Assembly (NCBI GenBank): GCA_035578175.1
Contig: JAQMRL010000003.1
Coordinates: forward strand, 98,129,969 to 98,193,968
Source: Catonia carolina
Taxonomy: Eukaryota > Arthropoda > Insecta > Hemiptera > Achilidae
DNA length: 64,000 nt
Direction of reading: 5' to 3'
Below are positions 1-13,565 of the stretch, in pieces. A program made the position numbers and the translations under genes. The notes under the pieces were generated by a model that was not told the origin of the DNA, did not search any database, and was given only the letters and a program-made list of their open reading frames with translations. Each line of letters begins with the position of its first letter. Within the stretch, counting starts at the first letter, position 1.

Positions 1-3000
1 CATTTTGTTCTTAACATTCCTCCAGAAAAGTTTCATGGAAGAACAAGCACAGTCGTACTAAAAACGGAACAGGTGTTCGATGCCGCAGTGAATAAGTTTC
101 ACATAATGATGATGATTACCAACCTCTGATAGGAGAGGGACTAAAAGGTATTTTTGATTCTTCGTTTAAAAAAAACTATCAAATAAACTGATAATCTAAT
201 CACATTATGTTCCTAACGTTCCTCAAGGACAATTATATAGAACGACAAGGACAATGATGCTTACAATGAAACAGGTAACTTAAAGGACTCTTAGTAGGCA
301 TCAAAAGAAACAGCGAGACACTACTACTCATACTTTAATAACACTCGAATTATTTGAAAAACTATTGACATTTAGTTCCTAACATTCATCCAGAACAGTT
401 CCATAGAAGAACAAGCACAGTCGTACTAAAAATGGAAAAGGTGTTCGATACCGCAGTGAATAAGTTTCACATAATGATGATGATTTCCAACCTCCGATAG
501 GAGAGAGGCTGGAAGGTATTTTTTAATTTTTTGTTTTAAAAACACTTTCATATTAACTGATAATTTATTCATATTTTTTTCCCTACGTTCCTAAATAACA
601 GTTCCATAGAAGAATCAAGGAATTCAAGAAGAAGAATCACGAATTGCACTGTCGTACTAAAAATGAAACAGGTTTCCATGCCGCAGTGAAAAAGGTTCAC
701 ATAATGATGATGATTTCCAACCTCCGATAGGAGAGGGACTGGAAGGTGTTTTTGTTTTAAAAAAATTATCAAATTAACTGATAATCTATTCACATTATGT
801 TCCTAACGTTCATCCAGGACAATTATATAGAAGAACAAGGACTATGATGCTTACAATTTAACAGGTAACAAAGAGGACTATTAGTAGGCATCAAAAGAAA
901 CAGCGAGAATCATCTACTCGTACTTTAAAAACACTCATATTATTTGAAATTTATTCAAGTTTTGTTTCTAATGTTTCTCCAGAACAGTTTCATAGAAGAA
1001 CAAGCACCGTCGTACTACAAATGGAACAGGTTTTCGATCCCGCAGTGAATAAATTACACATAATGCTGATGATTTCCAACCTCCGATAGGAGAAAGTCTG
1101 GAAGGTATTTTTAAAATTTTGTTATTGAAAAACCATCAAATTAACTGATAATCTATTCACATTATGTTCCTATTGTTCCTCAGGAACAATTAAAAGAAGG
1201 ACAAGGACAATGATGCTTACAATAGAACAGGTAACAGAGACGACTTTTAGTAGCCATCAAAAGAAAGAGCGATTCTTCTACTCATACTTTAATAACAATC
1301 GAATTATTTAAAAATCTTATTCACATTTTGTTCCTAACATTCCTACAGAACAGTTTCATAGAAGAACAAGCACAGTCGTACTAAAAATGGAACAGGTGTT
1401 CGATGCCGCGGTGAATAAATTTCACATAGTGATGATGATTTCCAACCTCCGATAGGAGAAGGACTGGAAGGTGTTTTTGATTTTTTGTTTTAAAAACACT
1501 TTCATATTAACTAAAAATCTATTCACATTTTGTTCCTAACGTTGCTAAATAATAGTTCCAAAGAAGAACTTGCACTGTCGTACTAAAAATGAAACAGGTT
1601 TCTATGCCGCAGTGAATAAATTTCACATAGTGATGATGATTTCCAACCTCCGATAGGAGAAGGACTGGAAGGTGTTTTTGATTTTTTGTTTTAAAAACAC
1701 TTTCATATTAACTGATAATCTATTCACATTTTGTTCCTAACTTTCCTAAATAACAGTTCCATAGAAGAACTTGCACTGTCGTACTAAAAATGAAACAGGT
1801 TTCTATGCCGCAAAAAAAAAATTTCACATAATGATGATGATTTCCAACCTCCGATAGGAGAGGGACTGGATGGTGTTTTTGATGTTTTGTTTTAAAAAAA
1901 CTATCAAATAAAATGATAATCTATTCACATTATGTTCCTAGCGTTCCTCAAGGACAATTATATAGAAGGACAAGGACAATGATGCTTACAATATTACAAG
2001 TACCTAAGAAGACTCTTAGTAGGCATCAAAAGAAACAGTGAGACACTTCTACTCATACTTTCATAACACTGGAATCATTTGAAAATCTATTCACATTTTG
2101 TTTCAAACTTTCCTCCAGAACAGTTCCATAGAAAAACAAGAACAGTCGTACTAAAAATGAAAAAGGTGTTCGATGCCGCAGTGAATAAGTTTCACATAAT
2201 GATGATGATTTCCAACCTCCGATAAAAGGACTGGATAGTATTTTTGAAATTTTGTTTTAAAAAAACCATCAAATTAACTGATAATCTATTCACATTATGT
2301 TCCTAACGTTCCTAAATAACAGTTCCATAGAAGAACTTGCACTGTCGTACTAAAAATGAAACAGGTTTCCATGCCGCAGTGAATAAATTTCACATAATGA
2401 TGATTATTCACAACCTCCGATAGGAGAGAGACTGGAAGGTATTTTTTGATTTTTTGTTTTAAAACACTTTCATATTAACTGATAATCTATTCACATTTTG
2501 TTCCTAACGTTCCTAAATAACAGTTCCATAGAAGAACTTGCACTGTCGTACTAAAAATGAAACAGGTTTCCATGCCGCAGTGAATAAATATCACATAATG
2601 ATGATGATTTCCAACCTCCGATAGGAGAGAGACTTGAAGGTATTTTTTGATTTTTTGTTTTAAAACACTTTCATATTAACTGATAATCTATTCACATTTT
2701 GTTCCTAACGTTCCTAAATAACAGTTCCATAGAAGAACTTGCACTCTCGAACTAAAAATGAAACAGGTTTCCATTCCGCAGTGAATAAGTTTCACATAAT
2801 GATGCCAAATTCCAACCTCCGATAGGAGAGGGACTGGAAGGTATTTTTGATTTTTTGTTTTAAAAAAATTATCTAATTAACTGACAATCTATTCACATTA
2901 TGTTCCTAACGTTCCTCCAGGACAATTATATAGAAGAACAAGGACTATGATGCTTACAATTTAACAGGTAACGAAGAAGACTATTAGTAGGCATCAAAAG

Positions 3001-6000
3001 AAACAGCGAGAAACTTCTGCTCATACTTTAATAAGACTCAAATTATTTACAAACCTACTCACATTTCATTCCTAACGTTCCAAAAGAAAAGTTCCATAGA
3101 AGAACAAGCACAATCGTAACAAAAATGGAATAGGGTTAGATGCCGCATAGAACAGAACAGTTCCATAGAAGAACAAGCACAGTCGAACTAGAAATGGAAC
3201 AGGAGTTCGATCCCGCAGTGAATAAATTACACATAATGATGATGATTTCCAACCTCCGATAGGAGAAGGACTGGAAGGTATTTTTGAAATTTTGTTATAG
3301 AAAAACCATCAAAATAAAAGATAATCTATTCACATTATGTTCTTATTGTTTCTCAGGAACAATTAAAAGAAGGACAAGGACAATGATGCTTACAATGGAA
3401 CAGGTAGCAGAGACGACTTTTAGTAGCCATCAAAAGAAAGAGCGATACTTCTTATACTTTAATAACACTCGAATTATTTAAAAATCTTATTCACATTTTG
3501 TTCCTAACATTCCTACAGAACAGTTTCATAGAAGAACAAGCACAGTCGTACTAAAAATGGAACAGGTGTTCGATGCCGCAGTGAATAAGTTGCACATAAT
3601 GATGATGATTACCAACCTCCGATAGGAGAGGGACTAGATGGTATTTTTGATTTTTTGTTTTAAAAAACTATCAAATTAACTTATAATCTATTACCATTAT
3701 GTTCCTAATGTTCCTCAAGGACAATTACATAGAAGAAAAACGACAATGATGCTTACAATGGAACAGGTACCAAAGAGGACTCTTAGAGGCATCAAAAGAA
3801 ACAGCGAGAAACTCTACTCATACTTTCATAACACTCGAATTATTTGAAAATCTATTCACAATTTGTTCCTAACATTCCTCCAGAACAGTTTCATAGAAGA
3901 ACAAGCACAATTGTACTAAAAATGGAACAGGTGTTCGATGCCGCAGTGAATAAGTTTCACATGATGATGATGATTACCAACCTCCGAAAGGACAGGGACT
4001 GGATGGTATTTTAAATTTTTTCTTTTAAAAAAACTATCAAATTAACTGATTATTACCATTATGTTCCTAACGTTCCTCAAGGACAATTATATAGAAGGAA
4101 AACGACAATGATGCTTACAATGGAACAGGTACCAAAGAGGACTCTTAGTAGACATCAAAAGAAACAGCGAGACACTACTACTCATACTTTCATAACACTC
4201 GAATTATTTGAAAATCTATTCACATTTTGTTCTTAACATTCCTCCAGAAAAGTTTCATGGAAGAACAAGCACAGTCGTACTAAAAACGGAACAGGTGTTC
4301 GATGCCGCAGTGAATAAGTTTCACATAATGATGATGATTACCAACCTCTGATAGGAGAGGGACTAAAAGGTATTTTTGATTCTTCGTTTAAAAAAAACTA
4401 TCAAATAAACTGATAATCTAATCACATTATGTTCCTAACGTTCCTCAAGGACAATTATATAGAACGACAAGGACAATGATGCTTACAATGAAACAGGTAA
4501 CTTAAAGGACTCTTAGTAGGCATCAAAAGAAACAGCGAGACACTACTACTCATACTTTAATAACACTCGAATTATTTGAAAAACTATTGACATTTAGTTC
4601 CTAACATTCATCCAGAACAGTTCCATAGAAGAACAAGCACAGTCGTACTAAAAATGGAAAAGGTGTTCGATGCCGCAGTGAATAAGTTTCACATAATGAT
4701 GATGATTTCCAACCTCCGATAGGAGAGAGGCTGGAAGGTATTTTTTAATTTTTTGTTTTAAAAACACTTTCATATTAACTGATAATTTATTCATATTTTT
4801 TTCCCTACGTTCCTAAATAACAGTTCCATAGAAGAATCAAGGAATTCAAGAAGAATCACGAATTGCACTGTCGTACTAAAAATGAAACAGGTTTCCATGC
4901 CGCAGTGAAAAAGGTTCACATAATGATGATGATTTCCAACCTCCGATAGGAGAGGGACTGGAAGGTGTTTTTGTTTTAAAAAAATTATCAAATTAACTGA
5001 TAATCTATTCACATTATGTTCCTAACGTTCATCCAGGACAATTATATAGAAGAACAAGGACTATGATGCTTACAATTTAACAGGTAACAAAGAGGACTAT
5101 TAGTAGGCATCAAAAGAAACAGCGAGAATCATCTGCTCATACTTTAATAACACTCAAATTATTTGAAATTTATTCAAGTTTTGTTTCTAATGTTACTCCA
5201 GAACAGTTTCATAGAAGAACAAGCACCGTCGTACTACAAATGGAACAGGTTTTCGATCCCGCAGTGAATAAATTACACATAATGCTGATGATTTCCAACC
5301 TCCGATAGGAGAAGGTCTGGAAGGTATTTTTAAAATTTTGTTATAGAAAAACCATCAAATTAACTGATAATCTATTCACATTTTGTTCCTATTGTTCCTC
5401 AGGAACAATTAAAAGAAGGACAAGGACAATGATGCTTACAATAGAACAGGTAACAGAGACGACTTTTAGTAGCCATCAAAAGAAAGAGCGATTCTTCTAC
5501 TCATACTTTAATAACAATCGAATTATTTAAAAATCTTATTCACATTTTGTTCCTAACATTCCTACAGAACAGTTTCATAGAAGAACAAGCACAGTCGTAC
5601 TAAAAATGGAACAGGTGTTCGATGCCGCGGTGAATAAATTTCACATAGTGATGATGATTTCCAACCTCCGATAGGAGAAGGACTGGAAGGTGTTTTTGAT
5701 TTTTTGTTTTAAAAACACTTTCATATTAACTAAAAATCTATTCACATTTTGTTCCTAACGTTCCTAAATAATAGTTCCAAAGAAGAACTTGCACTGTCGT
5801 ACTAAAAATGAAACAGGTTTCTATGCCGCAGTGAATAAATTTCACATAATGATGATGATTTCCAACCTCCGATAGAAGAAGGACTGGAAGGTATTTTTTT
5901 AATTTTTTGTTTTAAAAACACTTTCATATTAACTGATAATCTATTCACATTTTGTTCCTAACTTTCCTAAATAACAGTTCCATAGAAGAACTTGCACTGT

Positions 6001-8070
6001 CGTACTAAAAATGAAACAGGTTTCTATGCCGCAAAGAATAAATTTTACATAATGATGATGATTTCCAACCTCCGATAGCAGAGGGACTGGATGTTGTTTT
6101 TGATGTTTTGTTTTAAAAAAACTATCAAATAAACTGATAATCTATTCACATTATGTTCCTAGCGTTCCTCAAGGACAATTATATAGAAGGACAAGGACAA
6201 TGATGCTTACAATATTACAGGTAACTAAGAAGACTCTTAGTAGGCATCAAAAGAAACAGTGAGACACTTCTACTCATACTTTCATAACACTGGAATCATT
6301 TGAAAATCTATTCACATTTTGTTTCAAACTTTCCTCCAGAACAGTTCCATAGAAGAACAAGAACAGTCGTACTAAAAATGAAAAAGGTGTTTGATGCCGC
6401 AGTGAATAAGTTTCACATAATGATGATGATTTCCAACCTCCGATAAAAGGACTGGATAGTATTTTTGAAATTTTGTTTTAAAAAAACCTACAAATTAACT
6501 GATAATCTATTCACATTTTGTTCCTAACGTTCCTAAATAACAGTTCCATAGAAGAACTTGCACTGTCGTACTAAAAATGAAACAGGTTTCCATGCCGCAG
6601 TGAATAAATATCACATAATGATGATGATTTCCAACCTCCGATAGGAGAGAGACTTGAAGGTATTTTTTGATTTTTTGTTTTAAAACACTTTCATATTAAC
6701 TGATAATCTATTCACATTTTGTTCCTAACGTTCCTAAATAACAGTTCCATAGAAGAACTTGCACTCTCGAACTAAAAATGAAACAGGTTTCCATTCCGCA
6801 GTGAATAAGTTTCACATAATGATGCCAAATTCCAACCTCCGATAGGAGAGGGACTGGAAGGTATTTTTGATTTTTTGTTTTAAAAAAATTATCTAATTAA
6901 CTGACAATCTATTCACATTATGTTCCTAACGTTCCTCCAGGACAATTATATAGAAGAACAAGGACTATGATGCTTACAATTTAACAGGTAACGAAGAAGA
7001 CTATTAGTAGGCATCAAAAGAAACAGCGAGAAACTTCTGCTCATACTTTAATAAGACTCAAATTATTTACAAACCTACTCACATTTCATTCCTAACGTTC
7101 CAAAAGAAAAGTTCCATAGAAGAACAAGCACAATCGTAACAAAAATGGAATAGGGTTAGATGCCGCATAGAACAGAACAGTTCCATAGAAGAACAAGCAC
7201 AGTCGAACTAGAAATGGAACAGGAGTTCGATCCCGCAGTGAATAAATTACACATAATGATGATGATTTCCAACCTCCGATAGGAGAAGGACTGGAAGGTA
7301 TTTTTGAAATTTAGTTATAGAAAAACCATCAAATTAAAAGATAATCTATTCACATTATGTTCCTATTGTTCCTCAGGAACAATTAAAAGAAGGACAAGGA
7401 CAATGATGCTTACAATGGAACAGGTAGCAGAGACGACTTTTAGTAGCCATCAAAAGAAAGAGCGATACTTCTTATACTTTAATAACACTCGAATTATTTA
7501 AAAATCTTATTCACATTTTGTTCCTAACATTCCTACAGAACAGTTTCATAGAAGAACAAGCACAGTCGTACTAAAAATGGAACAGGTGTTCGATGCCGCA
7601 GTGAATAAGTTGCACATAATGATGATGATTACCAACCTCCGATAGGAGATGGACTAGATGGTATTTTTGATTTTTTGTTTTAAAAAAACTATCAAATTAA
7701 CTTATAATCTATTACCATTATTTTCCTAACGTTCCTCAAGGACAATTACATAGAAGAAAAACGACAATGATGCTTACAATGGAACAGGTACCAAAGAGGA
7801 CTCTTAGAGGCATCAAAAGAAACAGCGAGACACTCTACTCATACTTTCATAACACTCGAATTATTTGAAAATCTATTCACATTTTGTTCCTAACATTCCT
7901 CCAGAACAGTTTCATAGAAGAACAAGCACAGTTGTACTAAAAATGGAACAGGTGTTCGATGCCGCAGTGAATAAGTTTCACATGATGATGATGATTACCA
8001 ACCTCCGAAAGGACAGGAACTGGATGGTATTTTAAATTTTTTCTTTTAAAAAAACTATCAAATTAACTGA
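1..8070. repeat. Dimeric satellite array with a ~4.2-kb higher-order repeat
   Basis: The region is a head-to-tail array of two related monomers. Type A (~200 bp) contains GTTCGATGCCGCAGTGAATA; type B (~165 bp) contains TTAGTAGGCATCAAAAGAAA. Both begin with a shared half (TTCACATTTTGTTCCTAAC... then a dispersed GAACAGTTYCATAGAAGAAC). The sequence from position 1 recurs from position 4223 with few substitutions, so there is a higher-order unit of about 4222 bp. The second copy lacks 3 bp near 4850 and one whole 199-bp monomer (first-copy ~2285-2483), after which the offset drops from 4219 to 4020. Similarity between the two copies stops near 4050/8070. Short open frames inside are by-products of the repeat and are not genes. 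Confidence 0.95.
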
Positions 8071-8920
8071 TAATCTATTCACTTTATGTTCCTAACATTC
8101 CTCCAGGACAATTACATAGAAGAACAAAGACGATGATGCTTACAATGAAACAGGTAAAAAAGAGGACTATTAGTAGACATCAAAAGAAACAGCGAGACAC
8201 TTCTACTCATACTTTAATATTACTCGAATTATTTGAAAATCTATTCACATTTTGTTCCTAACGTTCCTAAAGAACAGTTTCATAGAAGAACAAGCACAGT
8301 CTTCCTAAAAATGGAACAGGTGTTCGATGCCGCAGTGAATAAGTTTTACATAATGATGATGATTTCCAACCTCCGATAGGAGAAAGACTGGATGGTATTT
8401 TTGATTTTTGTTTTAAAAACACTTTCAAATTAACTGATAATCTATTCACTTTATGTTCTTTACATTCCTCCAGGACAATTACATAGAAGAACAAGGACAA
8501 TCACGCTTACAATGGAACAGGTAACGAAGAGGACTCTCAGTAGGCAACAAAAGAAACTGCGACATATTTACTCATTATATAAAACACGTTTCCAAAATAA
8601 TTTAAAATTGATTCACATTTTGTTCCAAACGTTTCTCGAGAACAATTACGTAGAAGAACAAGGACAATGATACTCACGATGAAACAGGCGTTATGTGCAG
8701 CAGCGAATAAGTTTTACATAATGATGATTTCCAACCTCCAATAGAAGGTTTTTAAAAGATATTTTTGTTTTTTAGTTTAATAACACTTTCTAATTAACTG
8801 GAAATCTATTTAAATTTTGTTCCTAACGTTCCTCTACAACAATTACGTAGACGAAAAAGGACAATGACTCTTCCAATATAACAGGTATCAAAGAGGACTC
8901 TTAGTAGGCAATAAAAGAAA
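8071..8920. repeat. Diverged satellite monomers
   Basis: About five further A and B type monomers follow the second higher-order unit. They carry more substitutions and single-base gaps than the array proper (for example TTCCAAACGTTTCTCGAG at 8632). This is the pattern expected at the edge of a satellite block, where homogenisation weakens. Confidence 0.85.
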
Positions 8921-9685
8921 CATGTACTGTACTGTTTTTACGCCGGTCTATCGTTCTCGTTTTGCCTGCTGTTGGCGCTGTGATGTAGTTGCTGCTGCCG
9001 ATAGTGTGGCGAGCAAACCCCTCACAGCAGCTAGTACAATGGCAGGTACCCAACACCAACACAGGTTCATGCCGAATCAACGAGAAGAACAGAAATGGAA
9101 AAGTCGAGTAGGTGATCAGTCAGTATCGATCCTATCACTCAAGAAGGTAGATACGGAGAAGGAATTGTCACTCAACATTGAGTATTTCTTGCTCCACACA
9201 CTTTCCTTCCCTGCCCCTCGCTTCACCGAAGACTGCTCCTCTTATAGGCAGTGGTAAAAGGTGCTCGCTGCGTCGCAGACTGCTCTTATTCGTTTAGGCA
9301 GCGGTACAGACGACCCCGCTTTGCTTCACTGGTGACTGCTCCTCTTGTAGGCAGCGGTAAAAGGTGCTCGCTGCGTCGCAGACTGCTCTTATTCATTAAG
9401 GCAGCGGTACAGACGACCCCGCTTTGCTTTACCGGTGACTGCTCCTCTTGTAGGCAGGGGTAAAAGGTGGTCGCTGCGGCGGCGACTGCTCCGTTTCATT
9501 TAAGCAGCGGTACAGATGACCTTGCTTTCGCTTGCCAGCGGTTGCTCCTCTTGAGGTAGCAGCAAAGGCTTCACCAACCATTCTTTTATTTTCCTGTTTG
9601 AACTACGCCGTCTCATGCCCTGCCGCTCCTATGATGACTCTACCAATTGAACTACTACAAGTCGGTGGCGGCAAACGGCTATAAA
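8921..9685. other. GC-rich island interrupting the satellite
   Basis: Base composition changes sharply from AT-rich satellite to GC-rich sequence, between AAAAGAAACA on the left and AAACATTTTTACTC on the right, where B-type monomer sequence resumes. A 111-codon open frame (8922-9257, plus) has no recognisable domain and runs into a minisatellite, so I do not call it a gene. On the minus strand, 9600-9665 reads TAGTTCAATTGGTAGAG, a good match to a tRNA A box, followed ~40 bp later by a weak B-box-like GTTCAAAC. This may be a decayed tRNA-derived head. The origin of the island is unknown. Confidence 0.5.
9231..9546. repeat. 103-bp minisatellite, about three copies
   Basis: The block beginning GACTGCTCCTCTT recurs at 9231, 9334 and 9437, exactly 103 bp apart, with a degenerate fourth start at about 9541. 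Each unit contains two GGCAGCGGTA-like words. The repeat lies wholly inside the GC-rich island and is unrelated to the surrounding satellite. Confidence 0.85.
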
Positions 9686-10460
9686 CATTTTTACTCATAT
9701 TTAATAACACTTTTCCAAATTAACTGAAAATTGATTCTTATTTTGTTCCTAGCGTTCGTCCAGAACAATTACGTAGAAGAAAAAGGACAATGACACTTAC
9801 AATGAAACAGGTTACAAAGAGGAATCTCAGTAGGCAACGAAAGAAATAACGACAAACTTCTACTCGTACTTAATAACACTTTTCCAAATTAACTGAAAGT
9901 ATATTCACATTTTGTTCCTAACGCTCCTCCAGAACAATTAGATAGAAGAAAAAGTACAATAACGCTGACAATGGCACAGGTGTTTCATGCAGCAGCGAAT
10001 AAGTTTCACATAATGATTTCCAACCTCCGATAGGAGAGGGACTTTAAGAAGATATTTTTACTTTTTGGTCTAGTAAAATTTTTTAAATGAACTGAAAATC
10101 TATTCACATTTTGTTCCTAACGTTCCTCCAGAACAAATATGTAGACGAATAAGGACAATGACGCTTACAATGGAACAGGTAATGAAGAGGACTCTCAGTA
10201 GACAACAAAAGAAACGAGACATTTTTACTCACTTAATTACACTTTCAAATTATTTGAAAATCTATTCACATTTTGTTCCGAATGTTCCTCCAGAAAAGTT
10301 ACGTAGAAGAACAAGGACAATTACACTTACACTGGTACAGGTAACGAACAGGACCGTAGGCATCAAAAGAAGCAAGCGGCAATAGACATTTTTACTCATA
10401 CTTAACAACACTTCCTTTTCAAAATTAACTGAAAATTGATTAACATTTTAAACATTAAAA
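9686..10460. repeat. Diverged satellite monomers, distal edge
   Basis: Four to five degenerate A/B monomers (TTCACATTTTGTTCCTAACG at 9906, 10106 and 10266) continue after the GC-rich island and fade out near 10460. Spacing and half-unit structure match the main array. Confidence 0.8.
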
Positions 10461-10497
10461 TCAAAATTAACTATGCAGAATATATTACTTTTATAAA

Positions 10498-10625
10498 ACC
10501 GGCCAACCATACAAGGGATGTCGGTAGACCTAGGAAAAGATGGAGATATAAGATATAGTTTGAGTTAGGAACAGACTGTGGCCTAATCCTTGGTTGGAAG
10601 TAGAAGATGGTTTGTAAGTACAAAT
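10498..10625 (+). pseudogene. Possible reverse-transcriptase C-terminal scrap
   Basis: The plus strand translates to GRPRKRW followed by a stop and a short tail. This resembles the basic end of many insect non-LTR reverse transcriptases. It is too short to classify and could be chance. Confidence 0.3.
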
Positions 10626-11289
10626 CCATTCACAAGTTTTTTGCTTGGTTGAGAGAAAAAGAAAAGATGATTGTAAGTATATATCAATTCACAACTTTGA
10701 TAGTAAATGACCATATTTTCTTTTTAGTTAAGTTTAGTTCTTATTTATTTTTAAATTAATCTAGTGTACTATTAATTTAAGTTGTTTAATTGGTATTTAT
10801 TATAGTTATAACCGTAATAATTTATTGTAATTATTTTGTTAATAATTATTGTAATAGGTTGAAAAATAAGTTTTATTATATATATTCAAAAACCACATAT
10901 TCTTTAAAGAACCTGGAATAGACATTATTAATACAATCAGGCAGGTAAAAAGGAATGGCTCTTTTCCATGTCAGAAGCAAAGCACTTCCAACAAAGCATT
11001 CACCAATCAGCGTACAATTTTACTCTGATTTATTAATAGACTGGTACTCAATTCCAAGTTCACTACAACAAATGTAGTTGATGTAACAGGGTGTTATCGC
11101 TCCCAGACCCTGAAAAAGACACATCAATGACTCCCTGTAAAAGAAGAACATGGTGTTTCCATTGGACGACAAGAAAGTCATAGCTACTACTGCTTTGATT
11201 GTCACCGCAGCTTCCCCCATCACAGTCATTCACTGCCCTCACACCAGTCTGCTTGCCCCAGCAGAACAATAACCAATGTCAGTTTAATC
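10626..11289. other. Unassigned AT-rich sequence
   Basis: AT-rich sequence holds two overlapping minus-strand open frames (11020-11229 and 11063-11269) with moderately balanced composition. I do not recognise either. They could be a fragment of a repeat. Confidence 0.4.
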
Positions 11290-12618
11290 TACAAAGTGAT
11301 TATATACGAATATCCCAATTTTGAAGGACTCCATTTTTGCAGTAAAAACACAGAGTGCTACTAATCAAAGAATTACGAAGTTTACATTCTGAAGTTTCAT
11401 TTGTTAGTCGAGAGATGTCACTGGGTCCGCCCTGTCTTTGCATAACGAGGCCAGCTGTCAGTTCGTGTTAAAATAGCAACCGCACAACAAAATGCATATT
11501 ATGTTATAGAGTTTTCTAAGAGTGAATTGGTTATAGCGGTTCATCGTGAATTTCGTCGTGAATACAGAATTAATCCATCCAATAGAAAGGTTTATCTTGT
11601 GTTGATTTCGTCAGTTAAGGGATACTGGAAGCATTTGCAAAGGCACAAGTTCCGGACGGCCTCGCGTTTCAGAAGAAAATGTTAACCGGATTCAGGAAGC
11701 ATTTGTTCCCAATCCAGGAAAATCAACTTGCAATTCCTCAACCAACAGTGCCGAAAGTGTTGAGAAAACGATTGCTTTATTAACTGTACAGATTACATAT
11801 GGTACAAGCTCTTATTGAAGATGATACGCAAAAGAGAATTGAATTTTGTGAGTACGTTCTTGATCAGACTAATGAAGATGATTCCTTCAGTTTTAAGTTT
11901 ATTTTCAGTGATGAATCCACTTTTCATACAAGCAGTTAAGTCAACGGGCATAATGTAAGAATTTGGGGTACAAAGAAGCCTTTATCAAACCATCAAACAC
12001 GAGCATGATACTGCCAAGGTGTCTGTGTTTTGTGCTTTATCAAAAAAGAAGGTCTATGGACCTTTCTTCTTTCACGAGCCCATTGTTAATAGAATTTGTT
12101 ATTTGAAAATGCTCATCAATTGTTTGTTCCCTCAGTTATAAGAAGAGGAACACTACATTTTCTAGCAGGATGGGGCACCACCCCATTGGCACTTATCTGT
12201 TCAGAAATTCTTAAATAAGAAATTGCCGTTTCGAAGGATTGGCTAGAAAGGAGCTGACAATCAGGCTCTTTATCACTGGCCTCCAAAAAAGGCCTGATTT
12301 AACCCCCTGTGATTTTTTCTATGGGGTACATAAAAGGTAAAGTGTTTACTCTACTGCTGCCAGCTAACACTGAGGAACTTTTAAAGCTAGAATAACTGCA
12401 ACCATCGAAAACCGTAACACCAGATATGTTGATACGAGTGTGGGATGAGTTCAATTACCATGTAGGTATCATTCGGGTTTCTGGTGGCAGTCACATTGAA
12501 CATTTATAAAAATTTTAAATGTATTTTTTCATAGGCTTAGTCAACAAATTTTGTAAGTATTTTTCCCCTGTAAATAAAGCCCTTCAAAATTGGAATATTC
12601 ATTAATAATCACCCGGTA
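11290..12618 (+). mobile_element. Degraded IS630/Tc1/mariner-type element with DUF4817-like transposase
   Basis: Inverted ends pair: GTGATTATATACGAATATCC on the left matches GTGATTATTAATGAATATTCC on the right read inward, and TA dinucleotides sit at both outer edges (11290-91, 12617-18). Between them a transposase relic runs left to right through several frames. It includes an N-terminal helix-turn-helix-like stretch, SVKGYW, FSDESTFH around 11905 (first catalytic D region), WPPKKPDLTPCDFFYG around 12275, and a C-terminal run VTPDMLIRVWDE ending in GSHIEHL and a stop near 12510. Stops and frameshifts interrupt it throughout, so it is dead. Spacing and motifs fit the IS630/Tc1/mariner transposases with a DUF4817-like N-terminus that are common in arthropods; this is from memory of the family. 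Confidence 0.8.
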
Positions 12619-13501
12619 TTTTGTTTGTGGACATTTTCTCATATGGATAAATTCCTTAACAAATTTCAAAAACATAAAAGCTTTTACGTACTTATTTAAC
12701 TCTAGGTTAACTAGAAACAATAAAACTTATACCGGTTTATAAGAAAGATTTAAGACATGCTTATTTGGTGTAATAAATATAGTTATGTTTAAAATATATC
12801 TACATTATGTGAGCAAGCGTTACGGCAATCTTTATACCTTCATTAAATATATAACAAAATAGGATTTAATAATAAATATTTATTTAAATATCAGAGAATT
12901 TACTGTAAAAACTTTGAAGTAACACACAAAGAACATGCATACTTCTTTAGGAAATGTTTGAAGTATAACAATACAAAATAGTGTATTTAAAAAACCAAAT
13001 AACAATAAAAAAAGGTCAAAAGGAATAATATTTATTTCTATATAATTTCATTAAAAGTAACACATATTCAAGTTTTTATTATATGCATAATCAAAACCAT
13101 TCTTTTTCCGTCTTTTTTGAAACATTTATGTCTACACTGATATTTCTGTTACTATTATTATTAGTACACCGATGATTATTCAAATATATATCAATAAAAA
13201 AATCTTTTATAAAGTTAATAAATTAATTAGTACATACACATACTAGAAGTATGTAATATTTTAAGAATAAATAAAATTATTAATATTACTCAATATTTTT
13301 ATATTAAAATATTAATAACTTATTTACCGTATTTATTAATAGTCTTGATTTTTATGGTTTATTGTTTTAAATTATTACAAACCATACATAAATATTCATG
13401 GCTAAACAATAACTTAATAGGCAGGAATAACATTGTAGTATCACGTACATATGAAGTTTACTTCTTCGTAATAATAAAGTTGTCTCTGAAAACAAAAATA
13501 A
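12619..13501. other. AT-rich sequence, nothing recognised
   Basis: Very AT-rich DNA with short homopolymer runs. A 65-codon plus-strand frame (13345-13542) has the composition of random AT-rich DNA and reads into a repeat fragment. Confidence 0.5.
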
Positions 13502-13560
13502 GTGGTGTAAAACACAAGACTTTCTCCTGCCAATGTAAATAATGAAAAACTAACTTTTTT
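13502..13560 (-). repeat. Fragment of the ACTTTCTCTTGCC repeat (stem-loop end)
   Basis: GTGGTGTAAAACACAAGACTTTCTCCTGCCAATG matches the stem-loop end of the ~0.93-kb repeat family described at 21112-22043, read in the same orientation. Only about 60 bp remain before the GC-rich block begins. Confidence 0.65.
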
Positions 13561-13565
13561 TAATG

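Noticed and set aside
1..8070. CENP-B box in the satellite
   Set aside because: No stretch fits the TTCG....A..CGGG core; the GTTCGATGCCGCAG word only superficially resembles it.
569..8500. Many 60-90 codon open frames within the first 8.5 kb, several in near-identical pairs
   Set aside because: They lie in satellite monomers, recur because the satellite recurs, lack starts in a sensible context, and have no recognisable domain.
9251..9463. 70-codon frame with internally repeated protein
   Set aside because: It is the translation of the 103-bp minisatellite.
1..10460. CRISPR-like array
   Set aside because: Units are tandem and contiguous, with no unique spacers, and the genome is eukaryotic.
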